Position numbers and translations under genes: made by a program
The notes under the pieces: model-generated
The model's input: only the letters and a program-made list of their open reading frames with translations
Told to the model about the DNA's origin: nothing
Databases searched by the model: none
Part shown: positions 1 through 9,700 of the stretch, piece by piece
How the letters are laid out: each line of letters starts with the position of its first letter
Numbering within the stretch: the first letter of the stretch is position 1
Source: CALFBG01 sp045110315
Lineage (GTDB): Bacteria; Bacteroidota; Bacteroidia; Chitinophagales; Saprospiraceae
Direction: 5' to 3'
Assembly (NCBI GenBank): GCA_045110315.1
Contig: JBGCFY010000004.1
Span: 1 to 48,093 of the forward strand
Length of the DNA stretch: 48,093 bases

Positions 1-1
1 T

Positions 2-670
2 ATTTTCTCTTCCAAGAGTAAAAACAATGAATTGGCTTACGTAAAGGTAGATCAACTCGGCGATGCGAGCAGTAATTACGCCGCAGCTATTTACGTTGAT
101 AGTGCTTCCGTTTCAATGCAACATTCCGTAATTAGTAATACCAATACTACTTATTTTAAAGTGACTCCACGTACGCCACAATTATTATCCTTCACTGCGA
201 ATGAAATTCCTTTTGTAACCGTTGAAAATAGTAGTCAAAGTACCTCCATTTGGGAAGATGCAGCGTGGGCATTGCCTGACGTTAGCTACTGGTTAGAAGA
301 TGATTTATATGTCACACCGGGGGCGACGTTAAGCTTAGCTGCAGGAACGAAATTTTGGTTTCCAAGTCGGTGGAATGACCTTTATGTAGATGGAACGTTG
401 AAAGCCATTGGTACGGTAACTGATTCAATTTATTTTGTAGGAACGAGTACAAACTTAAATGAAAACGGCGGAAATATTATTTTCTCTTCCAAGAGTAAAA
501 ATAATGAGTTGGCTTACGTAAAGGTAGATCAACTAGGAGATATCAGTAGTAGTTTTGACGCGGCTATTTATGTTGATAGTGCCTCCGTTTCGATGCAACA
601 TTCCGTGATTAGCAATACCAATACTAGCTACTTTAGAGTGACACCGCGTACGCCTCAGTTATTATCATTT
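2..670 (+). repeat. Tandem intragenic repeat, 477-bp period
   Basis: The stretch from base 2 to about 193 recurs from 479 to about 670 with few changes, an offset of exactly 477 bp (159 codons), so the frame is kept. A third, diverged unit follows at protein level only. The repeat continues off the left edge of the window, so more copies may exist. Confidence 0.85.
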
Positions 671-3600
671 GAAAATAATGACATTCCAACGGTTCATATT
701 CAAACCGGTTTGTTACTCGGAAGTGCAGTTTGGGCATTGCCCGATAGTAGTTATAGTTTAGAAGGGAATGTTTCGGTTTCGATAGGAGATACCTTAACCT
801 TACAGGCGGGGACTGAAGTTCATTTTCCAAATTATGCCCGAAGTTTTCTAGTTTATGGAACATTGCTTGCCGAAGGAACCGCAACAAATAAAATTAGGCT
901 TTTTGGAAGTGGATTAGATAATGCGAACTTAACGGGATATGGAGGTGCCATTTATTTTGAATCTACTTCGGTAAACAACCGCTTGAGTTATGTACAATTC
1001 GAAGAAATGGGAATTCCTGCCTTAGCGGGTTATCCTTACGGAGCGATAGTTGCTCGATCACCATCTTTATCCATTCGAAATTGTCAGTTTACTAATTGTA
1101 TTTATGCGGGTATTTGGGTTGATCAATTCAGCCCCGTCATCAAAGAAAATTGTTTCGAAAGTATATTAGGAGTAAGCGGTTCTTTGCGATTTGGTGTTTT
1201 TACTAGTGCAGGCTTATCGGGAACAGTTGATGCCACTAATAACTATTGGGGAAGCCCCAACGGTCCTTACAATGTAAGTGGAAATCCTACGGGAGATCAG
1301 AATATGCAGTATTCCGACAACGTCAACGTTTTTCCTTTCAACGAAGTTTGTGGGAGTTCTATTGAAGTTGATATGAGCGTTAACCAATTGCTATCTCCAA
1401 GTTCGGCTTGTGTGCTTACTGATCAAGAGTATTTGACAGTTCAAGTTGTTAATTCTGGCTTGAGTACGCAAAGTAATTTTGTGTTAGGATATGTACTTGA
1501 TGGGAATGATCCGGTGACCGAAACAGTTAATACGAGTTTGTCGAGCTCAGGTGTTTTAGAATTTACCTTTGCCATGCCCTTAGATTTGTCTGACAAAACG
1601 ACTTACTCAATTGAAGTATTTGTAAATGCCGTCGGAGATCAAATTTCTTCAAACAATCAGGTAACTTACCCGATAATTCATTATCCTGAATTTGATGCAG
1701 AAACAACCGGAGACCTTGCTGTTTGTGAAGAAACCTTTACTGCGATTACTTCCAGCGGTGGCGTAGGCTATTTTTGGAATACAGGATCTTTATCGAATAC
1801 GATTTTTTTAGTCCCTACTCAAGATACTAGTTATCAAGTAACGGTCACGAACGCAACGGGATGTGTAGATGTAGACACGGTGAATATTACAGTTTTAGCT
1901 AAACCAGAAATACCAATTATTGAGGTGAGTTCTAATTACATCTGCCCTGGTGGAACAGTAGAATTATCTACTACTGCCAACAATATTATCTGGTCTCCTA
2001 ATAATGAAGTAACCAACTCCATCTCCGTTAGCCAAGGAGGAGTATATACGGTGACCACTGCCGCAGATAATGGTTGCTTTGCGAGCGCTCCGCTGGTCTC
2101 TATTGTTCAAGGAATAACCCCGACTATTTTTGCGGCATCAAATGGTGTCATCTGTGAAGGAAGTAGTGAAATACTTTTTGTCAATACAAGTTCTTCTTTT
2201 AGTTCTTTCTTATGGTCAACAGGAGAGACTACCCAATCCATTACTGTAGCACCGACCGAAACGGAAGTTTATACCGTAGCAGTTTCTACCTTAGGTTGTG
2301 ATGCTGAGTTGGAATATACGGTGACTGTAGAACCTGATTTACCCGTCGGAGCAGTAGGCAATTTATTTCCAGCTAACGGCGCAACGGGCGTTGGTTTGCC
2401 CGTAAATTTATCTTGGTCGCCTGCGGAAAATGCCGCAGTGTACGATTTGCTTTTCGGCGTTCAAGGTAGCGCTTTAACAAACATCGGGACTTTCACAGAG
2501 ATTAATCTAAATTATAGTAATTTAAACTACGGTACGACTTATTGTTGGCAGGTCATTCCTCAGTCTTGTAGTGGAACACCAGGAACAGCAAGCCCAGTAC
2601 AGTGTTTTACATTGGAAGCTTTGCCAGATTTAGTTGTTGAAAGTATTTCGATTCCAACGACGACCGCTTTCGCGGGAAATGAAATTGAAGTAAGTTGGCA
2701 AGTTAGAAATAATAGTAACGAAACGATTTCTGCTTCCAATCGTAGGGACGTAGCTTACTTGTCGACTGACCAAGTGCTGGATGCTAATGACCAATGGGTT
2801 GGAACGGTTACGTCGAACGAAGTACTTAGTGGAAATGGAGTAGCAGAACAAGATTTGACGATTAGTTTACCAGATTGTGAAATTGGAACATATTACCTTA
2901 TTGTTTTCACAGACCGCTGGAATGACGTCGAAGAAGCTTTGGAGAATAATAATACTGGCGTCAGCATGAACGCAATTACGATTCAGGAATCTCCAACGCC
3001 TGACTTAAAAGCCGTGGCAATTCCCATTCTAAACCTTGCGGGTCCCGCTCAGGTAGGAACGTCCTACGATTTTAATTTTCAAGTGATTAACCAAGGAGAT
3101 TTAGCGGTTACGCAAGACTTTCAGGTATTCTTTTTTGTGGATACACTTAGTTTTTATAATCCAAATTCAGCAATATTTTTACAGAACGAACTCATCGCTG
3201 AAAACTTAGCACCCGACGCATCAAGCACTTTAAGCCCTTTGGAAATTACTTTACCAGAATCTTTAGCAACTGGAACTTACTACCTCCACGCTGTCATTGA
3301 TTTTTATGATCAAATAGAAGAGTGCGTTGGTGATGGAAATAATATCTCAACGAGCGACGCTTTTCAAGTTTTTGGAAATCCTAAACCAGATTTTGAGCCT
3401 TTGGGAATTGCTTTACCGGAAGGTCCCGTTAGTAATAAAGAAAATGTTTCATTCTCTTATGAAGTTCGTAACAACGAAGCACCTTTCCTAGGGAGTCTTC
3501 AAGATCGGATTTACCTGTCTAATACACCGAATGCGTTACTTGCTTTTCCATCGGCTTTTAAAAGTGGAAGTTTGCCTCTTGCCAACGCAGAAACTAAAAC

Positions 3601-6600
3601 GCGACAAGCTAATTTTCAAGTACCGAATAATCATACGGGTTGGTTATACATATTTGTTCAAACTAACCATACAAACGCCATCGCAGAAACAGATTTAGGA
3701 AACAATCTTAGTGTCGTAGATTCGATCGAAGTGGTTTCTCCGAATTTGACACCAACCGAAATAACGATACCCAGTACCGTCGTAGCAGGAACGAGTATGT
3801 CTGTGAGTTGGAAAGATCAAAATATCGGGGCGGGGGATTTGCTTAATGCGCAACTCCGAGATCATATTTACTTATCGGTAGACCCTAATTTTGATCCTGG
3901 GCTTGATTTAGCCTTAGGAAGTGTAACGGGCAACACTACGATTCTTGCCAACGAGGCTTTAGCTCGGACTAAAAGTGTTAGTATTCCAGCAGGCACTGTG
4001 CCGGGAGATTACTATCTCATTGTACAAACTAATGCTAACCTGAGTGTCTACGAAAATAACCTTTGGAGCGATAATGTCGGTGTGGCGGTCAATCCAATTA
4101 CCATTAGTGAAGGTAGTTACCCTGATTTAGTCGTTAATAGTATTGCACCAAATTTGATGGCAGCAACGGGTGGAGACACGATTATACTTAATTATGAAAT
4201 ACAAAATAATGGTATGAGTTCCGCGATCGGAAACTGGGAAGATCGACTGTACATTTGTGCTTGTAATACCTTTACGGCAGAAGCAGATTTGATAAAAGTA
4301 TTAGCACATAGTCAAGCGGTTGCGGTTGGTGCAACGTACGAAAAATCAGTTGAAATAAAGCTGCCCTATAATATTCCAGATGGCGAATATTATTTTTACG
4401 TAATTACCGATGCAGAAAATGCACTTTACGAAACGAGTGAATTAAATATACGTCGTAGTATGAATCCAGTGACGATTACAAGTTACGATTTTGAAAACGT
4501 AGATTTAGCTTTGCAAAATGTAGAACCTCCTTGTAAAGTTTTACCCGGCGTTTCTGCCACGGTTTATTTTGAAACGGAAAACGAGGGAAGTGCCGCCACC
4601 GTAGCGGGCAATTGGTACGACGGTATTGTACTATCCAGTAACAACGTCTGGGAACCTGAAATTGATACTTTAATTATCGCTCAATGGCCACATTTCAATG
4701 ATCTAGTATCCAACCAAAGTTACGCCAACCTGAAAACGTTTACGCTGCCTGAAAATGTAAATGGTTCCTATTACGTATTGCTCGTAACGGATCTTTTTAC
4801 GGTGGTTAATGAAACGGATATTAGCAATAACGCAATCATTCTGCCGCCTGAAAGTTGTAACGGTGGTCCAATTGATAATCCAGTTACTTTTCCTCCAAAG
4901 CCAGACTTAAGTATTGAAATAACCAATGCATCAAATACTGGAATTGCTGGGCAATCTATGCTTGTTAAATACAAGGTCACAAACCTTAGTACTATCGCTA
5001 CCGTACTGACCAATTGGAAAGAAAAAGCATTCCTTACCAACAGTACTACAGCACTTAATGGAATTGCATTAGGAGACACCAATGCAATGCTTGATAGTCT
5101 GCCCGCCGGAGAAAGTTACGAAGGTGAGTTAACGGCAGATTTTCCGATTACGGCAGTAGGGAATTACTTTTTAGTGTTGCAAACGGATGCTGGAAACGCT
5201 GTGCTAGAAGCGAATGAAAACAACAACCGTGCTTCGAAGGCAATATTTCTGACACAGCCCGAGCCCTCGGATTTAATTGTAGAAAATATCATTGCTGCCG
5301 CCGTCGATACGATTGCAACGGAAATGACGGTTAATTGGAAATTGAAAAATATTGGTATAAATCCAGCTGAAGGAGTTTTGTCTCAAAGTGTTTATTTATC
5401 GAAAGATCAAGTATACGATGTTAATGATGTTTTATTAGGAACCGAAGAATATCTCATTGAGTTATTCCCTTCCCAAGAAGGTAGTTTTTCCTTGACGGGA
5501 CGCTTAGCAGATCTAGTCCGAGGAGATTACTTTGTACTCGTGCGGACAGACGTGGAAAATAACATTTTGGAAAGTGAAGAAACAAATAATGATGGCGTAA
5601 GTCTCACCACAACTTTTATCGAAATCCCTGAAGTCGTTATTGATGATCCAGCAATTACGGCAGTTGCGCCACTAGCTTTATCCACTTTTTATCGAATAGA
5701 AGTTTCTGCGGCACAGGCAGGTTCAAGTATACGTATATCGCTAGACAGCGACGATCCAATGGCTTTTAATGAATTGTATGTAGCCTATGAATATATGCCT
5801 ACGCGAACGACTTATGATATTGGGTACGAACAAGTATTTTCGCCCAATCAAGCGCTGGTCATTCCGGAGGTGGCAGCAGGAACTTATTACGTGATGGCTT
5901 ACGCCGTCGAAGGTTCCGCTACACAGACGATTTCCTTGAAAGCAGAAACGATTCCTTTTGACTTATTGGCTATTCAAACCAACGAAGGAGGAAATACGGG
6001 ACTAGTAACGAGTAAGATTACGGGTGGAAAATTTGTTGAAGGAATGGAAGTTTGGTTAGTAGCGGACAACGGAGCAACGATTACAGCAAACACCGTTGCG
6101 CTGATTAATTCAACGATGGCTTATGTCACTTTTGATTTGACTGATGTCGCTATTGGCGTCTACGATGTTCGTTGTCGACGAACGAATCCAATTTTAGAGG
6201 AAGCAATTTTGGAAGATGGATTTACAGTAGTTACAGGAACGATTGGCAACCAATTGCTTCCTCAGGGAGAATGTACTTTGGCCGTTGGAGGAGGAGAATA
6301 CGTGGTCTTGAATGTCAGTGAGGATCTTTCTATTTTAGATTTTGAGAAGCTACACCCGCCGTCGGTTCGACCAGGACAAACCGTACAAATTACCTTGCGC
6401 TACACGAATAATTCTAATGTTGATGTACCTATTCCACAACGCTTATTGGCGAGTGAGAATGAATATCCGATTGCTTTGGAACTAACCAATTTTGAAGAAG
6501 AGATGGAATCGGTCAACTTAAACTTTCCTTTTGACGCAGGAAGTCAATCTTTTCCATTTATTCCGCCGGGTGGTACGGTTACCCGTAAATTTTACGCTAA

Positions 6601-6652
6601 GGCGCTTGGTGGTAATGAAGACTTCATCAAGATTCGAATCTTTAAGTTGTAA
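2..6652 (+). CDS. Giant beta-helix/CARDB-repeat surface protein (5' partial)
   Basis: The reading frame is open from base 2, so the true start lies before the window; 2216 residues are visible. The N-terminal ~450 residues hold three related segments of parallel beta-helix character, ending in an NNYWGSPNGP motif typical of right-handed beta-helix proteins. Ig-like and fibronectin-like segments follow (about residues 450-870), then eight CARDB-like adhesion repeats, each opening with PDL- or SDL-type motifs and closing with NN-rich turns (ENNNTG, NNNRAS). The C-terminus (about 1930-2216) is a beta-rich module without the usual T9SS sorting signature. Extracellular, probably adhesive or scaffolding. 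It lies 77 bp upstream of an RHS protein on the same strand, so the two may be co-expressed. The first two beta-helix segments are near-identical at DNA level. No enzymatic function is visible. Confidence 0.85.
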   Translation: MFSSKSKNNELAYVKVDQLGDASSNYAAAIYVDSASVSMQHSVISNTNTTYFKVTPRTPQLLSFTANEIPFVTVENSSQSTSIWEDAAWALPDVSYWLEDDLYVTPGATLSLAAGTKFWFPSRWNDLYVDGTLKAIGTVTDSIYFVGTSTNLNENGGNIIFSSKSKNNELAYVKVDQLGDISSSFDAAIYVDSASVSMQHSVISNTNTSYFRVTPRTPQLLSFENNDIPTVHIQTGLLLGSAVWALPDSSYSLEGNVSVSIGDTLTLQAGTEVHFPNYARSFLVYGTLLAEGTATNKIRLFGSGLDNANLTGYGGAIYFESTSVNNRLSYVQFEEMGIPALAGYPYGAIVARSPSLSIRNCQFTNCIYAGIWVDQFSPVIKENCFESILGVSGSLRFGVFTSAGLSGTVDATNNYWGSPNGPYNVSGNPTGDQNMQYSDNVNVFPFNEVCGSSIEVDMSVNQLLSPSSACVLTDQEYLTVQVVNSGLSTQSNFVLGYVLDGNDPVTETVNTSLSSSGVLEFTFAMPLDLSDKTTYSIEVFVNAVGDQISSNNQVTYPIIHYPEFDAETTGDLAVCEETFTAITSSGGVGYFWNTGSLSNTIFLVPTQDTSYQVTVTNATGCVDVDTVNITVLAKPEIPIIEVSSNYICPGGTVELSTTANNIIWSPNNEVTNSISVSQGGVYTVTTAADNGCFASAPLVSIVQGITPTIFAASNGVICEGSSEILFVNTSSSFSSFLWSTGETTQSITVAPTETEVYTVAVSTLGCDAELEYTVTVEPDLPVGAVGNLFPANGATGVGLPVNLSWSPAENAAVYDLLFGVQGSALTNIGTFTEINLNYSNLNYGTTYCWQVIPQSCSGTPGTASPVQCFTLEALPDLVVESISIPTTTAFAGNEIEVSWQVRNNSNETISASNRRDVAYLSTDQVLDANDQWVGTVTSNEVLSGNGVAEQDLTISLPDCEIGTYYLIVFTDRWNDVEEALENNNTGVSMNAITIQESPTPDLKAVAIPILNLAGPAQVGTSYDFNFQVINQGDLAVTQDFQVFFFVDTLSFYNPNSAIFLQNELIAENLAPDASSTLSPLEITLPESLATGTYYLHAVIDFYDQIEECVGDGNNISTSDAFQVFGNPKPDFEPLGIALPEGPVSNKENVSFSYEVRNNEAPFLGSLQDRIYLSNTPNALLAFPSAFKSGSLPLANAETKTRQANFQVPNNHTGWLYIFVQTNHTNAIAETDLGNNLSVVDSIEVVSPNLTPTEITIPSTVVAGTSMSVSWKDQNIGAGDLLNAQLRDHIYLSVDPNFDPGLDLALGSVTGNTTILANEALARTKSVSIPAGTVPGDYYLIVQTNANLSVYENNLWSDNVGVAVNPITISEGSYPDLVVNSIAPNLMAATGGDTIILNYEIQNNGMSSAIGNWEDRLYICACNTFTAEADLIKVLAHSQAVAVGATYEKSVEIKLPYNIPDGEYYFYVITDAENALYETSELNIRRSMNPVTITSYDFENVDLALQNVEPPCKVLPGVSATVYFETENEGSAATVAGNWYDGIVLSSNNVWEPEIDTLIIAQWPHFNDLVSNQSYANLKTFTLPENVNGSYYVLLVTDLFTVVNETDISNNAIILPPESCNGGPIDNPVTFPPKPDLSIEITNASNTGIAGQSMLVKYKVTNLSTIATVLTNWKEKAFLTNSTTALNGIALGDTNAMLDSLPAGESYEGELTADFPITAVGNYFLVLQTDAGNAVLEANENNNRASKAIFLTQPEPSDLIVENIIAAAVDTIATEMTVNWKLKNIGINPAEGVLSQSVYLSKDQVYDVNDVLLGTEEYLIELFPSQEGSFSLTGRLADLVRGDYFVLVRTDVENNILESEETNNDGVSLTTTFIEIPEVVIDDPAITAVAPLALSTFYRIEVSAAQAGSSIRISLDSDDPMAFNELYVAYEYMPTRTTYDIGYEQVFSPNQALVIPEVAAGTYYVMAYAVEGSATQTISLKAETIPFDLLAIQTNEGGNTGLVTSKITGGKFVEGMEVWLVADNGATITANTVALINSTMAYVTFDLTDVAIGVYDVRCRRTNPILEEAILEDGFTVVTGTIGNQLLPQGECTLAVGGGEYVVLNVSEDLSILDFEKLHPPSVRPGQTVQITLRYTNNSNVDVPIPQRLLASENEYPIALELTNFEEEMESVNLNFPFDAGSQSFPFIPPGGTVTRKFYAKALGGNEDFIKIRIFKL

Positions 6653-6729
6653 CAAAATGGGTTGCTGCTACTAACATCAATATTTATTTAGGAAACGCTT
6701 AGGTTTCCATCGATCAAAACTAAAATAAA

Positions 6730-9700
6730 ATGAAACATATATTTTTTATCACGCTTTTCGCAATTGGTTTTTGCCAAATTAGTACTGCTCAGAATATTCC
6801 ACACGCCAACATCGTTGGTCCATACGGTGTGCAAGTAAATTCTTACAATGGGAATTTATTTTTTGAGCGAATCGCTTTAGAAATCCCTAATGCTGACTTG
6901 GGAATTATGGTCAAATTTGCCTACAATAGTTTTAGAGATACCGTACAAACGGGGTACGGAAAAGGCTTTGTGCTGAATTACGGAATGAACTATGAGTTAG
7001 ATTCCACGGGGACTAATTATTACTTGCAACGAGCGGATGGTCGTCGCGATTATTTTACCTTTTCGGATGGGAACTTCACTGCACCCAATGGAATATTTGA
7101 TCGTTGGGAAGCCTACGATGGTGATAAATTTTTCTTGACCACTAAATATGACTGGAAGTATTATTTTGAAAATGCAACGCACCGCAAACTCACTAAAATA
7201 GAAGACACGAACAACAATACCATCAATTTAAATTATAACGCGAACGGCGAATTAATTCAAATCGAAGACCCATCTGGTCGCTTCATTAGCTTGAATTGGA
7301 CAGACGGTTTACTCACAACAATCGTTGATAATAATTTAGGGGTAGCTAGGACTTGGAGTTTTGTATATGATGCGGATGGGCATTTGCTGGAAGCAACTAA
7401 TCCTATTGGCGGTCAGGTGATTTATAGTTATGAGGGTAGTTCTTTGGTGCAAGTCTTAAATGAGCGAGCAGATTTCTTGGATATAAAATATGATAACTTT
7501 AGTAAAGTAAGTCATTTAGAAAGTTGTTTAACAAAATTAGTAATAAAATATGCTCCTAATCAAAAAACAAGTTTTGTAGTAGAGAAAAATACGACTGGCG
7601 ATCGGATGACAACTTTTGTTTATGATGAAGAAGGGCAACTTCAATCTCGGGTGGGATCTTGTTGTGGATTCAGTACGAGCTATGCGTATGATGTAGATCA
7701 AAATATCAAGACCTTAACGGATGGAGAAGGAAATACTTATCAAGTAAATCACGATGAGCAAGGAAATGTTTTACAAGTGATAGACCCTGCATCTAATCAA
7801 CAAAGTTTGAGTTTTGAAGGTTTGAATAGATTGACTAGTTGGACAGATAAAAGAGGGAATACTACAACTATGCAATACGATTCGGAGGGAAATTTATTAA
7901 CCTATCAGCAACCAGGAGGAATAGACTTTAATTTAACTTATGACGATCAAGGAAATGTAACTAGCCTGAGTGATGGAAATGAAGAAGTAAGCTCTTTAAG
8001 TTATAATGATAATAATGATATTACTGAAATAAATTACCCTGATGGAAACGTAAAAGAACTTTTTATTTACGACGAACTTGGAAATTTGATGGAAGCGGAT
8101 TATGGAGAAGGAATTAAAAATTATTTTGAATATGATGCTTTAAATCGACTGAAAAAGGCAAGAGATAATTTGAATAATGAATTTAATTTTGAATACGACG
8201 CAGCTTCTAATTTAATCAAAGAGACAAGCGCAAATGGTCATGAAATGATTTATGATTATGATGCAAGCCATAGACTTACGCAAGCTAGCTTAGGTTCAAT
8301 CTCCGCTAGTTACGAATACGATCCATCGAATAATTTAACGGCGATTGTTGATGGAAATGGGAATCAGCGGAGCTTCATTTATAATAGTCGTAGCCTACTC
8401 ACAGAAGAGAAAGATGCTATTGGAAATCGTACACAGTATTCATATAGTCCTAATGGGAATATGGTAAGTAAGGTTGATGCGAATGGTAAGGTGACCAATT
8501 ACCAATACGATGCTTTAAATCGCTTAACGCAAAGAAGTTATGAAGGCAATACGGATACTTATGATTATGATGCAAATGGCAATCTAGTCTATTGTGCGAA
8601 TAATGATTTGGTGTTGAGCTATACTTATGATGAATATAATAGAGAAACCTCAAAGACGATCTTAAACTGGGGGATTTTGATTTCGTATGAATACGATGCC
8701 GCAGGAAATAGAACTAAGATGACTGACCCAACGGGAATTACGCTTTATACCTATAATGCAAATAGTCAACTTATTGAAATTAAAAATCCAGATAATGAAG
8801 TTACTAAATTTGTTTATGACAATGCTAATCGGTTGGTGAGACAAGAGCAGCATAATGGTACAACTATTAACTATAGCTACGATACGGGGAGTCGAATCAT
8901 TGCTTTAGAAAACAAACGTAGTGACGGATCAGCTATCGCTAATTATCAATATGAGTACGATGGGAATGGAAATAGAATTACAACTACTGAAACCGATGGG
9001 ACTGTTTGGTCATACGCTTATGATGAAAACAACCAATTACTCAGTGTTCAGAAAAATTCAGTTCTCAACCAGACTTTTAGTTATGATGGCGCTGGAAATA
9101 GAATAGCAGGGAATGGAGTCAATTACCTCTACGATGCAGCAGATCGACTTGCATCTATTAGCGGAGGAGCCACTTATTTATTTGATGAAAATGGAAACTT
9201 AATTCAAGAAATGGATGGCTCGAATCAAACTCAATATGAATACGATGGTGATAATAGATTGGTAAGTATCACGCTACCCGATGCTACCCTCGTAACTTAT
9301 CAATACGATCCATTTGGGAACCGGATTAGCAAAGTGGTTGGAAACGAAGTGACACGGTATGTGTTAGATGGCGAGAATACACTTCTTGAATTGAATGGAA
9401 ATAACGATATAGAAGCGCGGTATACAACAGCTTTAGGAGTGGATAGTTGGATTAGCATGAAGCGAAATCAAGCCTCTTACTTTTATCATATTGATGGCTT
9501 AGGAAGTATCATCAGTCTTACTAATGCTGTCGGGGGAATTGAAAATACGTACGCCTATGATGCATTTGGTAACTTTGAGAGCGTAGAAGAAAATGTCAAA
9601 AATACAATTAGTTTTACGGGACGAGAATGGGATACAGAGTCTGAGTTATATTACTATCGCACGAGATATTACAATGCAGCAATTGGACGATTTCAAACGA

